Made by a program: the position numbers and the translations under genes
Shown here: positions 6,873 to 13,578 of the stretch, in pieces
How the letters are laid out: the number at the start of each line of letters is the position of its first letter
Position numbering within the stretch: position 1 is the stretch's first letter
The notes under the pieces: model-generated
The model's database searches: none
The model's input: only the letters and a program-made list of their open reading frames with translations
Told to the model about the DNA's origin: nothing
DNA from: an uncultured Clostridia bacterium
GTDB lineage: Bacteria; Bacillota; Dehalobacteriia; UBA4068; JAAVYR01
Length of the DNA stretch: 14,789 bases
NCBI GenBank assembly: GCA_946562005.1
Contig: CAMNVD010000023.1
Location: forward strand, 1 to 14,789
Direction: 5' to 3'

Positions 6873-7023
6873 AAAGGTATAGCATAGGGAAAAAAGAAAA
6901 AACATATCAACCATTGAGCAAATATAATCGTCTAATGGTTTATAAAAAATTTTTGAAGATAAAATAATCAATCCCTCGTTATGATAAGTAGATAAGCAAG
7001 TAATTTATTGGGAGGACATCACG
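6873..7023 (+). other. Long 5' leader of the glycolipid operon
   Basis: About 145 nt of AT-rich leader. It contains a weak 7-bp hairpin AACCATT/AATGGTT with an 18-nt loop (about 6909-6940). A second copy of TTATGATAA lies at 6979-6987; the first is at the -10 (6866-6874). A good ribosome binding site, GGGAGG, precedes ATG 7024. I see no known riboswitch fold. Confidence 0.4.
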
Positions 7024-8139
7024 ATGAATATTTTAATTTTAACTGGACGGTTTGGTATGGGACACTATTCCGTAGCAAAAACACTTGTGCAGGAAATCGA
7101 AAAAAATATTCCAGAAGCACACATAGAAACCCAAGATATTTTTACCTATACCACACCTTTTATCGCAAAAACTGTCTATAGCGCCTACACCTTGCTGATG
7201 AATAAAGGCAGCAAAATCTATAATTTCTTTTATAAGAAAATCGAAACAACAAAAAAACCGACCTCTGGTCCTATTTCTTTCAGCCTTCCTTATTTATTAG
7301 GTCTAGATAACTTGATAAGGAAAAATCAGCCGGATTTGATTATCTCCACGCTCCCCTTTTGCTCACAACTAGTTTCTGAATATAAAGAAAAATACCACAG
7401 CAATATTCCTCTCATCACCTGTATCACAGATGTCAGCAGTCACGTAGAATGGATTACCCCTGGGACCAATACTTATTTAGTAGCTTCAACTATGACAAAA
7501 CAAGAATTAATTCATCAAGGTATCCCAGCAGAACGTATCATCATCACGGGTATCCCCGTCCGGGAACAATTCAAACAACCCATCGCGAAAAGTCATTCAG
7601 CAGAAAAACATCTGCTCATCATGGGTGGCGGCTTAGGCTTACTACCAAAGCAGGATAAATTTTATCAACAGCTAAGCAACCTGCCGGGCGTTCATACCAC
7701 TATCATCACCGGGAACAACTTAGCGCTTTATAATCGCTTATATAACCGTTTTCCGGATTTAGAAGTCATCAGCTTTACCGACCAAGTATACCGCTATATG
7801 CAGGAAGCTGATTTGATTATCACCAAGCCCGGCGGCATCACTCTTTTTGAGACCATCCACAGTGAACTGCCTATCCTTGCCTTTGCACCATTTCTAGCAC
7901 AAGAACAAGAAAATGCTGCATTTATCCGTAAGTACAAAATCGGCCGTATCATGCAATCAACGCCAAGCAACTGCATAGAAGAAATCATGTCGGCGCTCTA
8001 TGACGATAAATTCTTAGCTACCTGCCAAGAAAATATCCGCTATATTAAAAATAACCTGCCTACAGACGCACTAATCCATACTTTAAACCAAATAACCCGC
8101 CAAGAAACACAAAAAACTACAGGAGGTGCTTGCGCTTAA
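7024..8139 (+). CDS. MGDG-synthase/UgtP-type glycosyltransferase
   Basis: Predicted GT28 (GT-B fold) enzyme of 371 aa that moves a sugar from a UDP-sugar to diacylglycerol or a similar lipid at the inner membrane face. The N-terminal domain has TGRFGMGHYSVAKTL (7-21), matching the GxGHxxxA acceptor-side motif of the MGDG-synthase family. IISTLPFCSQL (106-116) is also typical. The C-terminal donor domain has MGGGLGLLP (200-208), KPGGITLFE (268-276) and a following QEQENAAF segment (293-300), matching the UDP-binding region of UgtP and MurG relatives. No signal peptide or membrane helix is obvious, as expected for a peripheral membrane enzyme. ATG 7024 follows GGGAGG. First gene of a three-gene unit, with 1 nt to the next start. 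The sugar and lipid acceptor cannot be read from sequence. Confidence 0.88.
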   Translation: MNILILTGRFGMGHYSVAKTLVQEIEKNIPEAHIETQDIFTYTTPFIAKTVYSAYTLLMNKGSKIYNFFYKKIETTKKPTSGPISFSLPYLLGLDNLIRKNQPDLIISTLPFCSQLVSEYKEKYHSNIPLITCITDVSSHVEWITPGTNTYLVASTMTKQELIHQGIPAERIIITGIPVREQFKQPIAKSHSAEKHLLIMGGGLGLLPKQDKFYQQLSNLPGVHTTIITGNNLALYNRLYNRFPDLEVISFTDQVYRYMQEADLIITKPGGITLFETIHSELPILAFAPFLAQEQENAAFIRKYKIGRIMQSTPSNCIEEIMSALYDDKFLATCQENIRYIKNNLPTDALIHTLNQITRQETQKTTGGACA

Positions 8140-8140
8140 T

Positions 8141-8848
8141 ATGCTAATCACGCTTGCCATTGCCGGGGCCATAGGCAGTACGCTCTTTCTTATGTATGCC
8201 CTTCTGCCCACCTTATATCATAAATATTGGAACAAGAAAACCCTCCATACATTACCTGGAGAAAAACAGATTCTCCTTTCTTTTGACGACGGTCCCGACC
8301 CACGCTATACAGGTAAGCTATTAGATTTATTGCAAAAGCACGATGCAAAAGCAACCTTTTTTGTAGTAGCGGCAAAAGCAATGCAATATCCCCAGCTTAT
8401 CGAACGAATGCAAACAGAGGGACACACCGTAGCGTTGCACTCCTGTGAACATAAAAACCCCTGGTATAAAAATTATCATGCTACCAAAGAGGACTTTGCC
8501 TTTTCCTTAGCCCTGATGAAAAACTATGGCTGGCAGGTACAATACTATCGTCCGCCTTGGGGCAGAAGTAATATTTTTACAGAGGCCCTAGCCAAGCAAA
8601 ACGACTTACAAATGGTACTCTGGAATATTGACGCCAAAGATTGGTCAGAAAAGGCTACGGTTCATTCTATCGCCAACCAATTACTCAGAAAAACCAAAAA
8701 CGGCGGCATCATCTGCCTCCATGACAGCGGTGAGGATAATGGAGGCGCTAAGGACGCCCCATTGAAAACCATTGCAGCCCTTGCAGAAATCCTGCCCATC
8801 TGGAAACAAGAACACTATGAATTCGTCAAACCAGAAAGCGTCGTATAA
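8141..8848 (+). CDS. Membrane-anchored polysaccharide deacetylase, NodB/CE4 family
   Basis: Predicted metal-dependent N- or O-deacetylase, 235 aa. All CE4 signature motifs are visible: SFDDGPD (47-53, catalytic base and metal Asp), HSCEH (100-104, metal His pair), RPPWG (137-141), DAKDW (164-168) and LHD (193-195). Residues about 3-25 form one hydrophobic segment with no positive charge before it and HKYWNKK after it. By the positive-inside rule this may place the catalytic domain in the cytoplasm rather than outside. The start is ATG 8141: an in-frame GTG at 8126 lies inside the AGGAGGTG ribosome binding site (8121-8128) and is unlikely. It follows the glycosyltransferase stop by 1 nt. An acetylated sugar on a glycolipid is a plausible substrate, given the neighbours. 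Confidence 0.92.
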   Translation: MLITLAIAGAIGSTLFLMYALLPTLYHKYWNKKTLHTLPGEKQILLSFDDGPDPRYTGKLLDLLQKHDAKATFFVVAAKAMQYPQLIERMQTEGHTVALHSCEHKNPWYKNYHATKEDFAFSLALMKNYGWQVQYYRPPWGRSNIFTEALAKQNDLQMVLWNIDAKDWSEKATVHSIANQLLRKTKNGGIICLHDSGEDNGGAKDAPLKTIAALAEILPIWKQEHYEFVKPESVV

Positions 8849-8851
8849 GCT

Positions 8852-9901
8852 ATGAATCAAGAACTTTCTCTTATCAACGATAAAAAGAAATATTGGACCA
8901 GTCTTGCCTTGCTTGCCTTTCTCATTGGGCTCACTGCTTATCTCCTATGCAAGGATTATAGCATAGCAACATTGGTCAAAAGCCTACAGCAGGCAAATCC
9001 ACTCTTTCTCTTAGGAGGGATTTTGGTCATGTTTTGTTACATCGGCTGTGAGGCATTAAACACACGGCGGATTATGGCCACCTTTGGACAAAGACTCACA
9101 TTTCGCCAGTGCCTAAAGTACGCTTTTATCGGCTTTTATTTCTGCGCCATTACCCCCTCTGCCACAGGCGGACAGCCCGCTCAAGTGTATTATATGAAAA
9201 AGGACAGCATTCCCGTTGGATTTGCCACCCTCACCCTGCTCATCAATTTAGCCATTTATCAGACGGTAACCTTATTATGCGGCATCATATTCTTCCTGTT
9301 AAAGTCTGATTTTATTTTAGACGCCATCCAAGGATTAGGTCCTCTTTTTATTTTAGGTATTGTCATTTACTTGATAGCGCTAGCCCTTATTCTAGCCGCT
9401 ATTTTCTCTCACACCACAATTAGAAAAATATTTTATGCTGTCATTGCGCTAGGCACTTTTTGCAGAATCGTGAAAAATCCAGACCAGGCAAAAGCAAATG
9501 CAGACAAACAACTAGCAGAATACAACCAATGCGTCGCCCATATTAAGAAGCACCCGCAACTTTTAATCTATAATTTCGTTATCACACTCATACAGCTTTT
9601 GCTATTTTTTTCTATCCCCTACTTTGTTTATCAGGCTTTTCACCTTTCAGATTATAGTTTATGGGATATGTTGGCCATGCAGGTAGTGCTGACGGTATCC
9701 GTCTCAGCCCTCCCCTTACCCGGTGCAGTAGGTGCCTCAGAAGGCAGTTTCTTAAAGTTATTTGAAATGTTTTTTGCACCAGCTATGCTGCTGCCGGCCA
9801 TGCTTCTCACTCGGTTTATCAATTTTTATGCCATGCTAATCATCAGCGGCATCATCGCTATCATTACCCACTGGCGCATAACCAAAACCATCACACCTTA
9901 A
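8852..9901 (+). CDS. MprF/UPF0104-type integral membrane protein, putative lipid flippase
   Basis: 349-aa protein resembling the transmembrane half of lysyl-phosphatidylglycerol synthase (PF03706-type), with about eight hydrophobic segments. Family motifs are TPSATGGQP (101-109) and PLPGAVGASEG (288-298). A charged loop (about 205-235) separates two membrane blocks. The soluble aminoacyl-transferase domain of MprF is absent, so it should not aminoacylate lipids; stand-alone relatives are thought to translocate or support export of lipids. The start lies 3 nt after the deacetylase stop, with no strong ribosome binding site, suggesting translational coupling. Its place as last gene of the unit fits a role in moving the product of the first two enzymes. 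That role is inference. Confidence 0.88.
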   Translation: MNQELSLINDKKKYWTSLALLAFLIGLTAYLLCKDYSIATLVKSLQQANPLFLLGGILVMFCYIGCEALNTRRIMATFGQRLTFRQCLKYAFIGFYFCAITPSATGGQPAQVYYMKKDSIPVGFATLTLLINLAIYQTVTLLCGIIFFLLKSDFILDAIQGLGPLFILGIVIYLIALALILAAIFSHTTIRKIFYAVIALGTFCRIVKNPDQAKANADKQLAEYNQCVAHIKKHPQLLIYNFVITLIQLLLFFSIPYFVYQAFHLSDYSLWDMLAMQVVLTVSVSALPLPGAVGASEGSFLKLFEMFFAPAMLLPAMLLTRFINFYAMLIISGIIAIITHWRITKTITP

Positions 9902-9946
9902 AAAGACTGTAAAAGAAATTGTTAAAATTCCTCTTACAGTCTTTTT
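9900..9946. terminator. Bidirectional terminator between convergent genes
   Basis: 13-bp perfect arms (9900-9912 and 9934-9946, core AAGACTGTAA/TTACAGTCTT) with a 21-nt loop, bounded by A and T runs on both sides. It starts within the flippase stop codon. It can also serve the opposite-strand phospholipase-like gene that ends at 9961. Confidence 0.8.
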
Positions 9947-9960
9947 CTTTAACTAATCGC

Positions 9961-10866
9961 TTACGGCTTACCGTTATGGAAGTTATCCGGTAACCCCATA
10001 AAAGAATGCTCACTAAATTCTTTTGATAGCACCTTGATAGTTTCTCGCACACTCATTTTTAATAAATCACGCAAAGAATCATAGCGAATCTCCTCCGCCA
10101 CATTAACATTATACCAAGGACGATGCGTATCATTTAAGATATCATATATTTTCTCATCTTGGGGCTGCCGCCACAGCTCCTTCTTCTTTGCCAAAAGAGA
10201 GACTACCTTTTTCGTGGTACGATTTACTGCCATAGACTGTGGATAAAAATAGCGATAGAGCCGCTGACTAAAACGAAAGGCCTTTGCGACATCATCTTCC
10301 GTTACCACCGTATCTAAAAGCGTCTCACACAAATAGCCATAAAGCCCGCTGACCGCTTGCACCAGTTCAGGCGTTACCACATAGGCCTCTTTAAGCCCCG
10401 CAAAAGATACGCCCTCTAAATACCAATATTGATAGAGGATTGCGTCGATATCTCGCTCTATAGCGCCATGAAGCGCAGAGACGCCTATTTTCGGTAATTT
10501 CTTCCGCAGCTTTTCCTGTAAGAAATAAATATAAGGATGCACAATAGAATCCACCATATAATGACAGACAAAACCGGCTAAATATGCCTGAAGCACCTCA
10601 TAATCCGCTTCTTTCTGCCGACTTGCTACAAAATGCCATGCCGCCGTGAGGATTAGCTCCCCAGAAAACTTATGTAGCAGAGAGGCACAGTGAGGCACCG
10701 TTCGCTTGAAGCTAACAGGCTTGGTATAAAAAAGCAAGTCCGGTCCCTGGAGTCCCCAGTTATAAGCCGCCTCATGGCTGCGCACAGCAATAGCCAAAGA
10801 CGTATCCCGAGGAAGGGCCGGCAAAACCTGCTGCCCCACAATATGATGGGTAGTAAAGTCCGGCAT
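9961..10866 (-). CDS. Zinc-dependent phospholipase C-like protein
   Basis: 301-aa protein of the Zn-dependent phospholipase C/S1-P1-like family (Zn_dep_PLPC). Likely metal ligands are visible: the N-terminal THHIVG (H7/H8), GLQGPDLLFY (D43), and GFVCHYMVDSIVHPY (H102, D106, H110); H133 and E137 in LHGAIERD are further candidates. It lacks a signal peptide, unlike secreted alpha-toxin-type phospholipases, so it is probably cytoplasmic, as are many uncharacterised clostridial members of this group. Lipid hydrolysis is only a family-based guess. ATG 10866 has AGGAGG 8 nt upstream. It is divergent from the rhodanese gene and converges on the glycolipid operon. Confidence 0.85.
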   Translation of the reverse strand: MPDFTTHHIVGQQVLPALPRDTSLAIAVRSHEAAYNWGLQGPDLLFYTKPVSFKRTVPHCASLLHKFSGELILTAAWHFVASRQKEADYEVLQAYLAGFVCHYMVDSIVHPYIYFLQEKLRKKLPKIGVSALHGAIERDIDAILYQYWYLEGVSFAGLKEAYVVTPELVQAVSGLYGYLCETLLDTVVTEDDVAKAFRFSQRLYRYFYPQSMAVNRTTKKVVSLLAKKKELWRQPQDEKIYDILNDTHRPWYNVNVAEEIRYDSLRDLLKMSVRETIKVLSKEFSEHSFMGLPDNFHNGKP

Positions 10867-10982
10867 CTCATCCGCCTCCTCTCCAAAAATCTTCTATAAG
10901 AATGCCTTTTTCTGTTTTCCCCTCATATACTATTTTGAAGAAAAAATTTCGTTACCAGGAAAACAGAAAGGAATCACCCTCT
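10867..10982. promoter_or_regulatory. Divergent intergenic region, weak promoters
   Basis: On the plus strand TATACT (10926-10931) is a possible -10 for the rhodanese, but the hexamer 17 bp upstream is poor. On the minus strand TATAGA is a possible -10 for the phospholipase-like gene, again without a good -35. An ATG at 10902 lies upstream of the plus-strand -10 and lacks a ribosome binding site, which argues against it as the rhodanese start. Confidence 0.35.
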
Positions 10983-11414
10983 ATGGTTCTATTATCCCAT
11001 ATTTTTGAAAAAATAAAAGACCTACCGGCAAATATACATTTTTATCTTCGACAAGGGCAAATCGCCCTGCTCTCAGAAGAAAAAAAGCCATATCACAAAC
11101 TCTACCCCCAAGACCTAAAACGTCTTTTACGGGAAAAGGCAGACTTTTTATTGCTGGATGTCCGCACTAGGCTAGAGTATGACGCCGAACATATCCCCCA
11201 AAGCATTCACCTGGATATAGCAGAAGCAGAAGAAAAAATCTTCGTCCTTGCCCCAGCGCAAAATAAAAAAATCGTTATCTATTGCCATGGCGGAGAACGC
11301 AGCATCGAAATGGCAGAAAAGCTCTATCGTCTAGGCTACACAGATATCTATTATTTGCATAAAGGAATCTCTCAATGGTATTATGCCACTGAAAAACCAG
11401 CTACCCCTGAATAA
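10983..11414 (+). CDS. Single-domain rhodanese-like sulfurtransferase
   Basis: 143-aa protein with one rhodanese domain (about 40-138), which carries sulfane sulfur on a cysteine. The active-site loop is C101-HGGERS in VIYCHGGERS. Upstream are the family stretch FLLLDVRTRLEYDAEHIP (D59, R61, E65, H70) and, downstream, GYTDIYYLHKGISQW. A basic N-terminal region of about 45 residues precedes the domain. No signal peptide is evident. ATG 10983 is chosen because AAAGGA lies upstream and the only candidate promoter lies between it and the earlier in-frame ATG at 10902. It stands alone, with a strong terminator after it. Its sulfur donor and acceptor are unknown. Confidence 0.88.
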   Translation: MVLLSHIFEKIKDLPANIHFYLRQGQIALLSEEKKPYHKLYPQDLKRLLREKADFLLLDVRTRLEYDAEHIPQSIHLDIAEAEEKIFVLAPAQNKKIVIYCHGGERSIEMAEKLYRLGYTDIYYLHKGISQWYYATEKPATPE

Positions 11415-11426
11415 CAGACCAACTAT

Positions 11427-11468
11427 ATAATAAAAAGACATGGCTCTTACGCCATGTCTTTTTATTAT
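11427..11468. terminator. Bidirectional terminator, 18-bp perfect stem
   Basis: Perfect 18-bp arms (11427-11444 and 11451-11468, GC core GACATGGC/GCCATGTC) with a 6-nt loop and A/T tracts on both sides. It lies between the converging rhodanese and SdpI-family genes and can end transcription of both. Confidence 0.93.
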
Positions 11469-11470
11469 GC

Positions 11471-12163
11471 CTATTTTTTCTTATGTTTCTTTTTGCCGCC
11501 ATTTACCTCTTTTTGATACAAATGCATGGAGTAGAGAATCGGAGCAAAGCAGCAAAGCATCATGCAGACAACCCACATTGCCTGGCTAATGATATTTTCC
11601 TTAGGAAAAAGCTGTCTGCTCAGAAGCATATAAACACCAACTAAAAAAAACATCGTCCCAGCAAAAGAGTGCGTTTTCTTCCAAATCTCTTTGCTGTAAA
11701 GGGTCCAGGGATTCCGAAAGGCCACAAAATAGTTATAGGGAATCCGTGGCAGATAGTAAGCAACCATCAGAAACATAATGCCCATCACCAGCGATACAAT
11801 GGTAGACATAGGGATATCATGGCCCAATGCTGCATAAGTAGAAACTGCTAGGATGACACTTAAAACACCTACAATGGTAGCGCGGATTAAAAAGTAAATA
11901 GAACTTTTCATCATTGCTTCTGCCCGCTGCGCATCTAGCTTGGGGGCAAATAATAGCAAGATATGAAAGAATACCGGCAAAGACATCATCAAAAGATAGA
12001 GGATACCTTTCGGCGTCCAGCCATCCACCTCTCCTGCCGTGTTCCAATGAGTCGGGATAGACTCCGGCAACTTACCATAAGATATTACGGTATATAACAG
12101 CGGAATAAATGCAATGGCAAACAGAATAATTTCCCGCACAAGCCGTTTATTATCATCATTCAT
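11471..12163 (-). CDS. SdpI-family membrane protein (DUF1648 plus SdpI domain)
   Basis: 230-aa integral membrane protein with about six membrane segments. The N-terminal DUF1648 signature is LPESIPTHWNTAGEVDGW (32-49), between the first two segments. The C-terminal SdpI-type motif is FRNPWTLYSKEIWKKTH (about 148-164). It ends in a Lys-rich cytoplasmic tail. In Bacillus subtilis, SdpI gives immunity to the SdpC toxin and senses it. No sdpA, sdpB or sdpC partner is visible here, so this is a solitary member whose role may be immunity, signalling or unrelated. ATG 12163 follows AAGGAG by 9 nt. It has its own extended -10 promoter, but no strong terminator separates it from the upstream S-component genes, so read-through is possible. 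Confidence 0.88.
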   Translation of the reverse strand: MNDDNKRLVREIILFAIAFIPLLYTVISYGKLPESIPTHWNTAGEVDGWTPKGILYLLMMSLPVFFHILLLFAPKLDAQRAEAMMKSSIYFLIRATIVGVLSVILAVSTYAALGHDIPMSTIVSLVMGIMFLMVAYYLPRIPYNYFVAFRNPWTLYSKEIWKKTHSFAGTMFFLVGVYMLLSRQLFPKENIISQAMWVVCMMLCCFAPILYSMHLYQKEVNGGKKKHKKK

Positions 12164-12172
12164 ATTATGTTA

Positions 12173-12234
12173 CTCCTTCGTCTGATTATCAATCAAATAT
12201 CCATATTGATAGTTTTTATTGTACCACGAAGGAG
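12173..12234 (-). promoter_or_regulatory. Fold-back hairpin covering the SdpI ribosome binding site
   Basis: CTCCTTCGT (minus strand 12234-12226) is perfectly complementary to ACGAAGGAG (12181-12173), which contains the AAGGAG site of the SdpI-family gene. Between them lies an inner 7-bp stem TATCAAT/ATTGATA (12211-12205 and 12193-12187). Only RNAs that start upstream of 12234 would contain both halves; RNA from the local promoter would lack the blocking half. Confidence 0.4.
12218..12226 (-). promoter_or_regulatory. Extended -10 promoter of the SdpI-family gene
   Basis: TGGTACAAT on the minus strand: a TG extension plus TACAAT (12223-12218). The -35 region is poor (TAGCAA, 17 bp upstream). 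The expected start near 12211 is about 48 nt before the gene and downstream of the anti-ribosome-binding sequence at 12234-12226. Confidence 0.5.
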
Positions 12235-12256
12235 AAAAATTTGCTAGTGATAAGAT

Positions 12257-12835
12257 TTATTTGTTGATTTGCCCATTTGTGAAATCAAAAAAGGCACTTT
12301 TTTTGATAAGCAACTGATACACAGCAAAGGAAATCACTGCATTGAGCCCTGCCTTAATAGCATTAAAAGGAATAATCACCGGCACCATTATTTCTTTGAC
12401 CATTTCATGAGGCACGCCAAAAAAGTGCACCGTAAAGATAAAATTCATCGGTATCATCATAGCCACCATAGCGGCAGACCCAATGAAAAGACCTATTACT
12501 AGCCCAGGTAAACTCTGCTTTTTCTGATAAATAAAAGATGTGAGAAATACCAACAAACCAGAAGCAATAAAGTGCATGAGAAACCCTACGATACCATCGC
12601 CACCAAAATACATAGCCTGGATAAGGGACACTGCTGCTAATATTAATAGCCCGGAAACAGGACCCAAGTAAAGAGAGGCGATGATTACTGGCACATCCGC
12701 CATATCATATTTCATCCAAGGCGCCGCTGCAAAAAGAGGTATCTGCACCAGCATAATGAGCACCACAGAAAGGGCTACCCACATAGCACTGTGCACCAGG
12801 ATACGTGTTTGCCGCCGTTGTTTAGATACACTCAT
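12257..12835 (-). CDS. ribU: ECF transporter S component, RibU-like (riboflavin)
   Basis: 192-aa, about six-helix substrate-binding subunit of an energy-coupling factor vitamin transporter. The basic N-terminus precedes helix 1 with AMWVA (17-21), the AxxxA pattern used to dock on EcfT. KYDMADVPVIIASLYLGP (42-59) closely matches the LDFSDIPALI-type segment of RibU. GGDGIVGFLMHFIA (78-91) and IPFNAIKAG (155-163) also match the RibU pattern. Riboflavin is therefore the best guess. The ATPases and EcfT are not in the window, as is normal for group II systems that share one module. The start is ATG 12835, 6 nt after GGAGGT; the in-frame TTG at 12850 is upstream of that site and the ATG at 12841 abuts it. 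It follows the other S component by 16 nt. No FMN riboswitch is visible upstream. Confidence 0.8.
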   Translation of the reverse strand: MSVSKQRRQTRILVHSAMWVALSVVLIMLVQIPLFAAAPWMKYDMADVPVIIASLYLGPVSGLLILAAVSLIQAMYFGGDGIVGFLMHFIASGLLVFLTSFIYQKKQSLPGLVIGLFIGSAAMVAMMIPMNFIFTVHFFGVPHEMVKEIMVPVIIPFNAIKAGLNAVISFAVYQLLIKKSAFFDFTNGQINK

Positions 12836-12851
12836 TTTCATACCTCCCAAA

Positions 12852-13424
12852 TTATTTTTCCATATAAATAGCAGCTTTTTCTATTAGTTTAACCAAAAGA
12901 GGAATCAATAGCAGCTGTAGGGTAATCCCAGGCAACGCCACGACAAAGGAAGCACTGATAAAGGCCTCCATCCCATAAGGCGCACCTGTTAATCCCAGCA
13001 GAAAGAAGTTTGCCATCCCTGCTACACAACGACCGCCAAGCATAGCAAGAAGCAAGGCAGGGTATATCCCCAGCCGCCGATAAGCAAGGCTTGCCACAAA
13101 GCCATAAGTAGCCAGCTCCAAGCACATAGCTATCGCCGTAGGAAAAAGCACTGGCATACCAGTAATCACAGAAGATAGCATAGGCATCACCATGCCGCAC
13201 AGCAACCCATAACGCCAACTGCAAACAAAACCACATAAAAGGGCTGGTATATGCATGGGTAAAAAGGCCGGGCCAGCCCCGCCAATGAGATGAAAGAAGC
13301 TAGGCAGCACTAACCCCATACTAACACATAACGCAGCAAACACTAATTGAAACACTTGATTATGAATAATTACATGATTTCTTTTTAGCGCAAGCGTCGT
13401 TTCATTTTTCGTCAAGACAAGCAC
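12852..13424 (-). CDS. ECF transporter S component, substrate unknown
   Basis: 190-aa integral membrane protein with about six hydrophobic segments, resembling the ECF_trnsprt (PF12822-type) S-component family. Characteristic stretches are GGAGPAFLPMHIPALLCGFVC (48-68), GLLCGMVMPMLSSVITGMP (73-91), LELATYGFVASLAYRR (102-117) and YPALLLAMLGGR (121-132). I recall related proteins as vitamin carriers of uncertain specificity (pantothenate- or pyridoxine-type annotations), so no substrate is assigned. It is first in an operon with the RibU-like gene, under a good promoter at 13489-13517. The start is uncertain: GTG 13424 has AGGA 6 nt upstream, and TTG 13415 has AGGTG 6 nt upstream; they differ by only three residues. 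Confidence 0.82.
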   Translation of the reverse strand: MLVLTKNETTLALKRNHVIIHNQVFQLVFAALCVSMGLVLPSFFHLIGGAGPAFLPMHIPALLCGFVCSWRYGLLCGMVMPMLSSVITGMPVLFPTAIAMCLELATYGFVASLAYRRLGIYPALLLAMLGGRCVAGMANFFLLGLTGAPYGMEAFISASFVVALPGITLQLLLIPLLVKLIEKAAIYMEK

Positions 13425-13488
13425 CTACTTTCCTATTCAGCCATTTATCTGTAACTTTTATAGAATACATACTAATTTTCTGTGAATT

Positions 13489-13517
13489 ATTTTAACAAAA
13501 AAACTTTTTCCTGGCAA
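13489..13517 (-). promoter_or_regulatory. Promoter of the S-component operon
   Basis: TTGCCA (13517-13512), 17-bp spacer, TAAAAT (13494-13489) on the minus strand. It begins 3 bp from the serA terminator stem. The leader would be about 58 nt, too short for a typical FMN riboswitch. Confidence 0.7.
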
Positions 13518-13520
13518 CAG

Positions 13521-13550
13521 AAAAAGGACCGATAACTATCAGTCCTTTTT
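13521..13550 (-). terminator. Intrinsic terminator of serA
   Basis: 13-bp stem (13550-13538 with 13533-13521, one wobble pair; outer part AAAAAGGAC/GTCCTTTTT) with a 4-nt loop. It ends 28 bp past the serA stop, with the T run forming part of the stem. Confidence 0.85.
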
Positions 13551-13578
13551 TATATATAAGCAATCATTAATAAAAATC

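Noticed and set aside
6923..6928. TATAAT in the glycolipid operon leader as a promoter
   Set aside because: The hexamer 17 bp upstream (AAACAT) does not resemble a -35 box and there is no TG extension.
6935..6967. 10-codon upstream open frame (MVYKKFLKIK) in the glycolipid operon leader
   Set aside because: There is no ribosome binding site, it overlaps a weak hairpin, and AT-rich sequence gives such frames by chance.
8126..8140. GTG 8126 as deacetylase start
   Set aside because: The codon is part of the AGGAGGTG ribosome binding site itself and has no site of its own.
10902..10982. Longer rhodanese start at ATG 10902
   Set aside because: It has no ribosome binding site and lies upstream of the only candidate -10; ATG 10983 has AAAGGA and fits the domain length.
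12889..13236. 115-codon minus-strand frame inside the first S component
   Set aside because: It is an alternative frame of a well-supported membrane-protein gene; its Cys/Trp-rich product matches nothing.
13425..13488. FMN or other vitamin riboswitch before the S-component genes
   Set aside because: The leader after the predicted start is only about 58 nt and shows no multi-stem conserved fold by eye.
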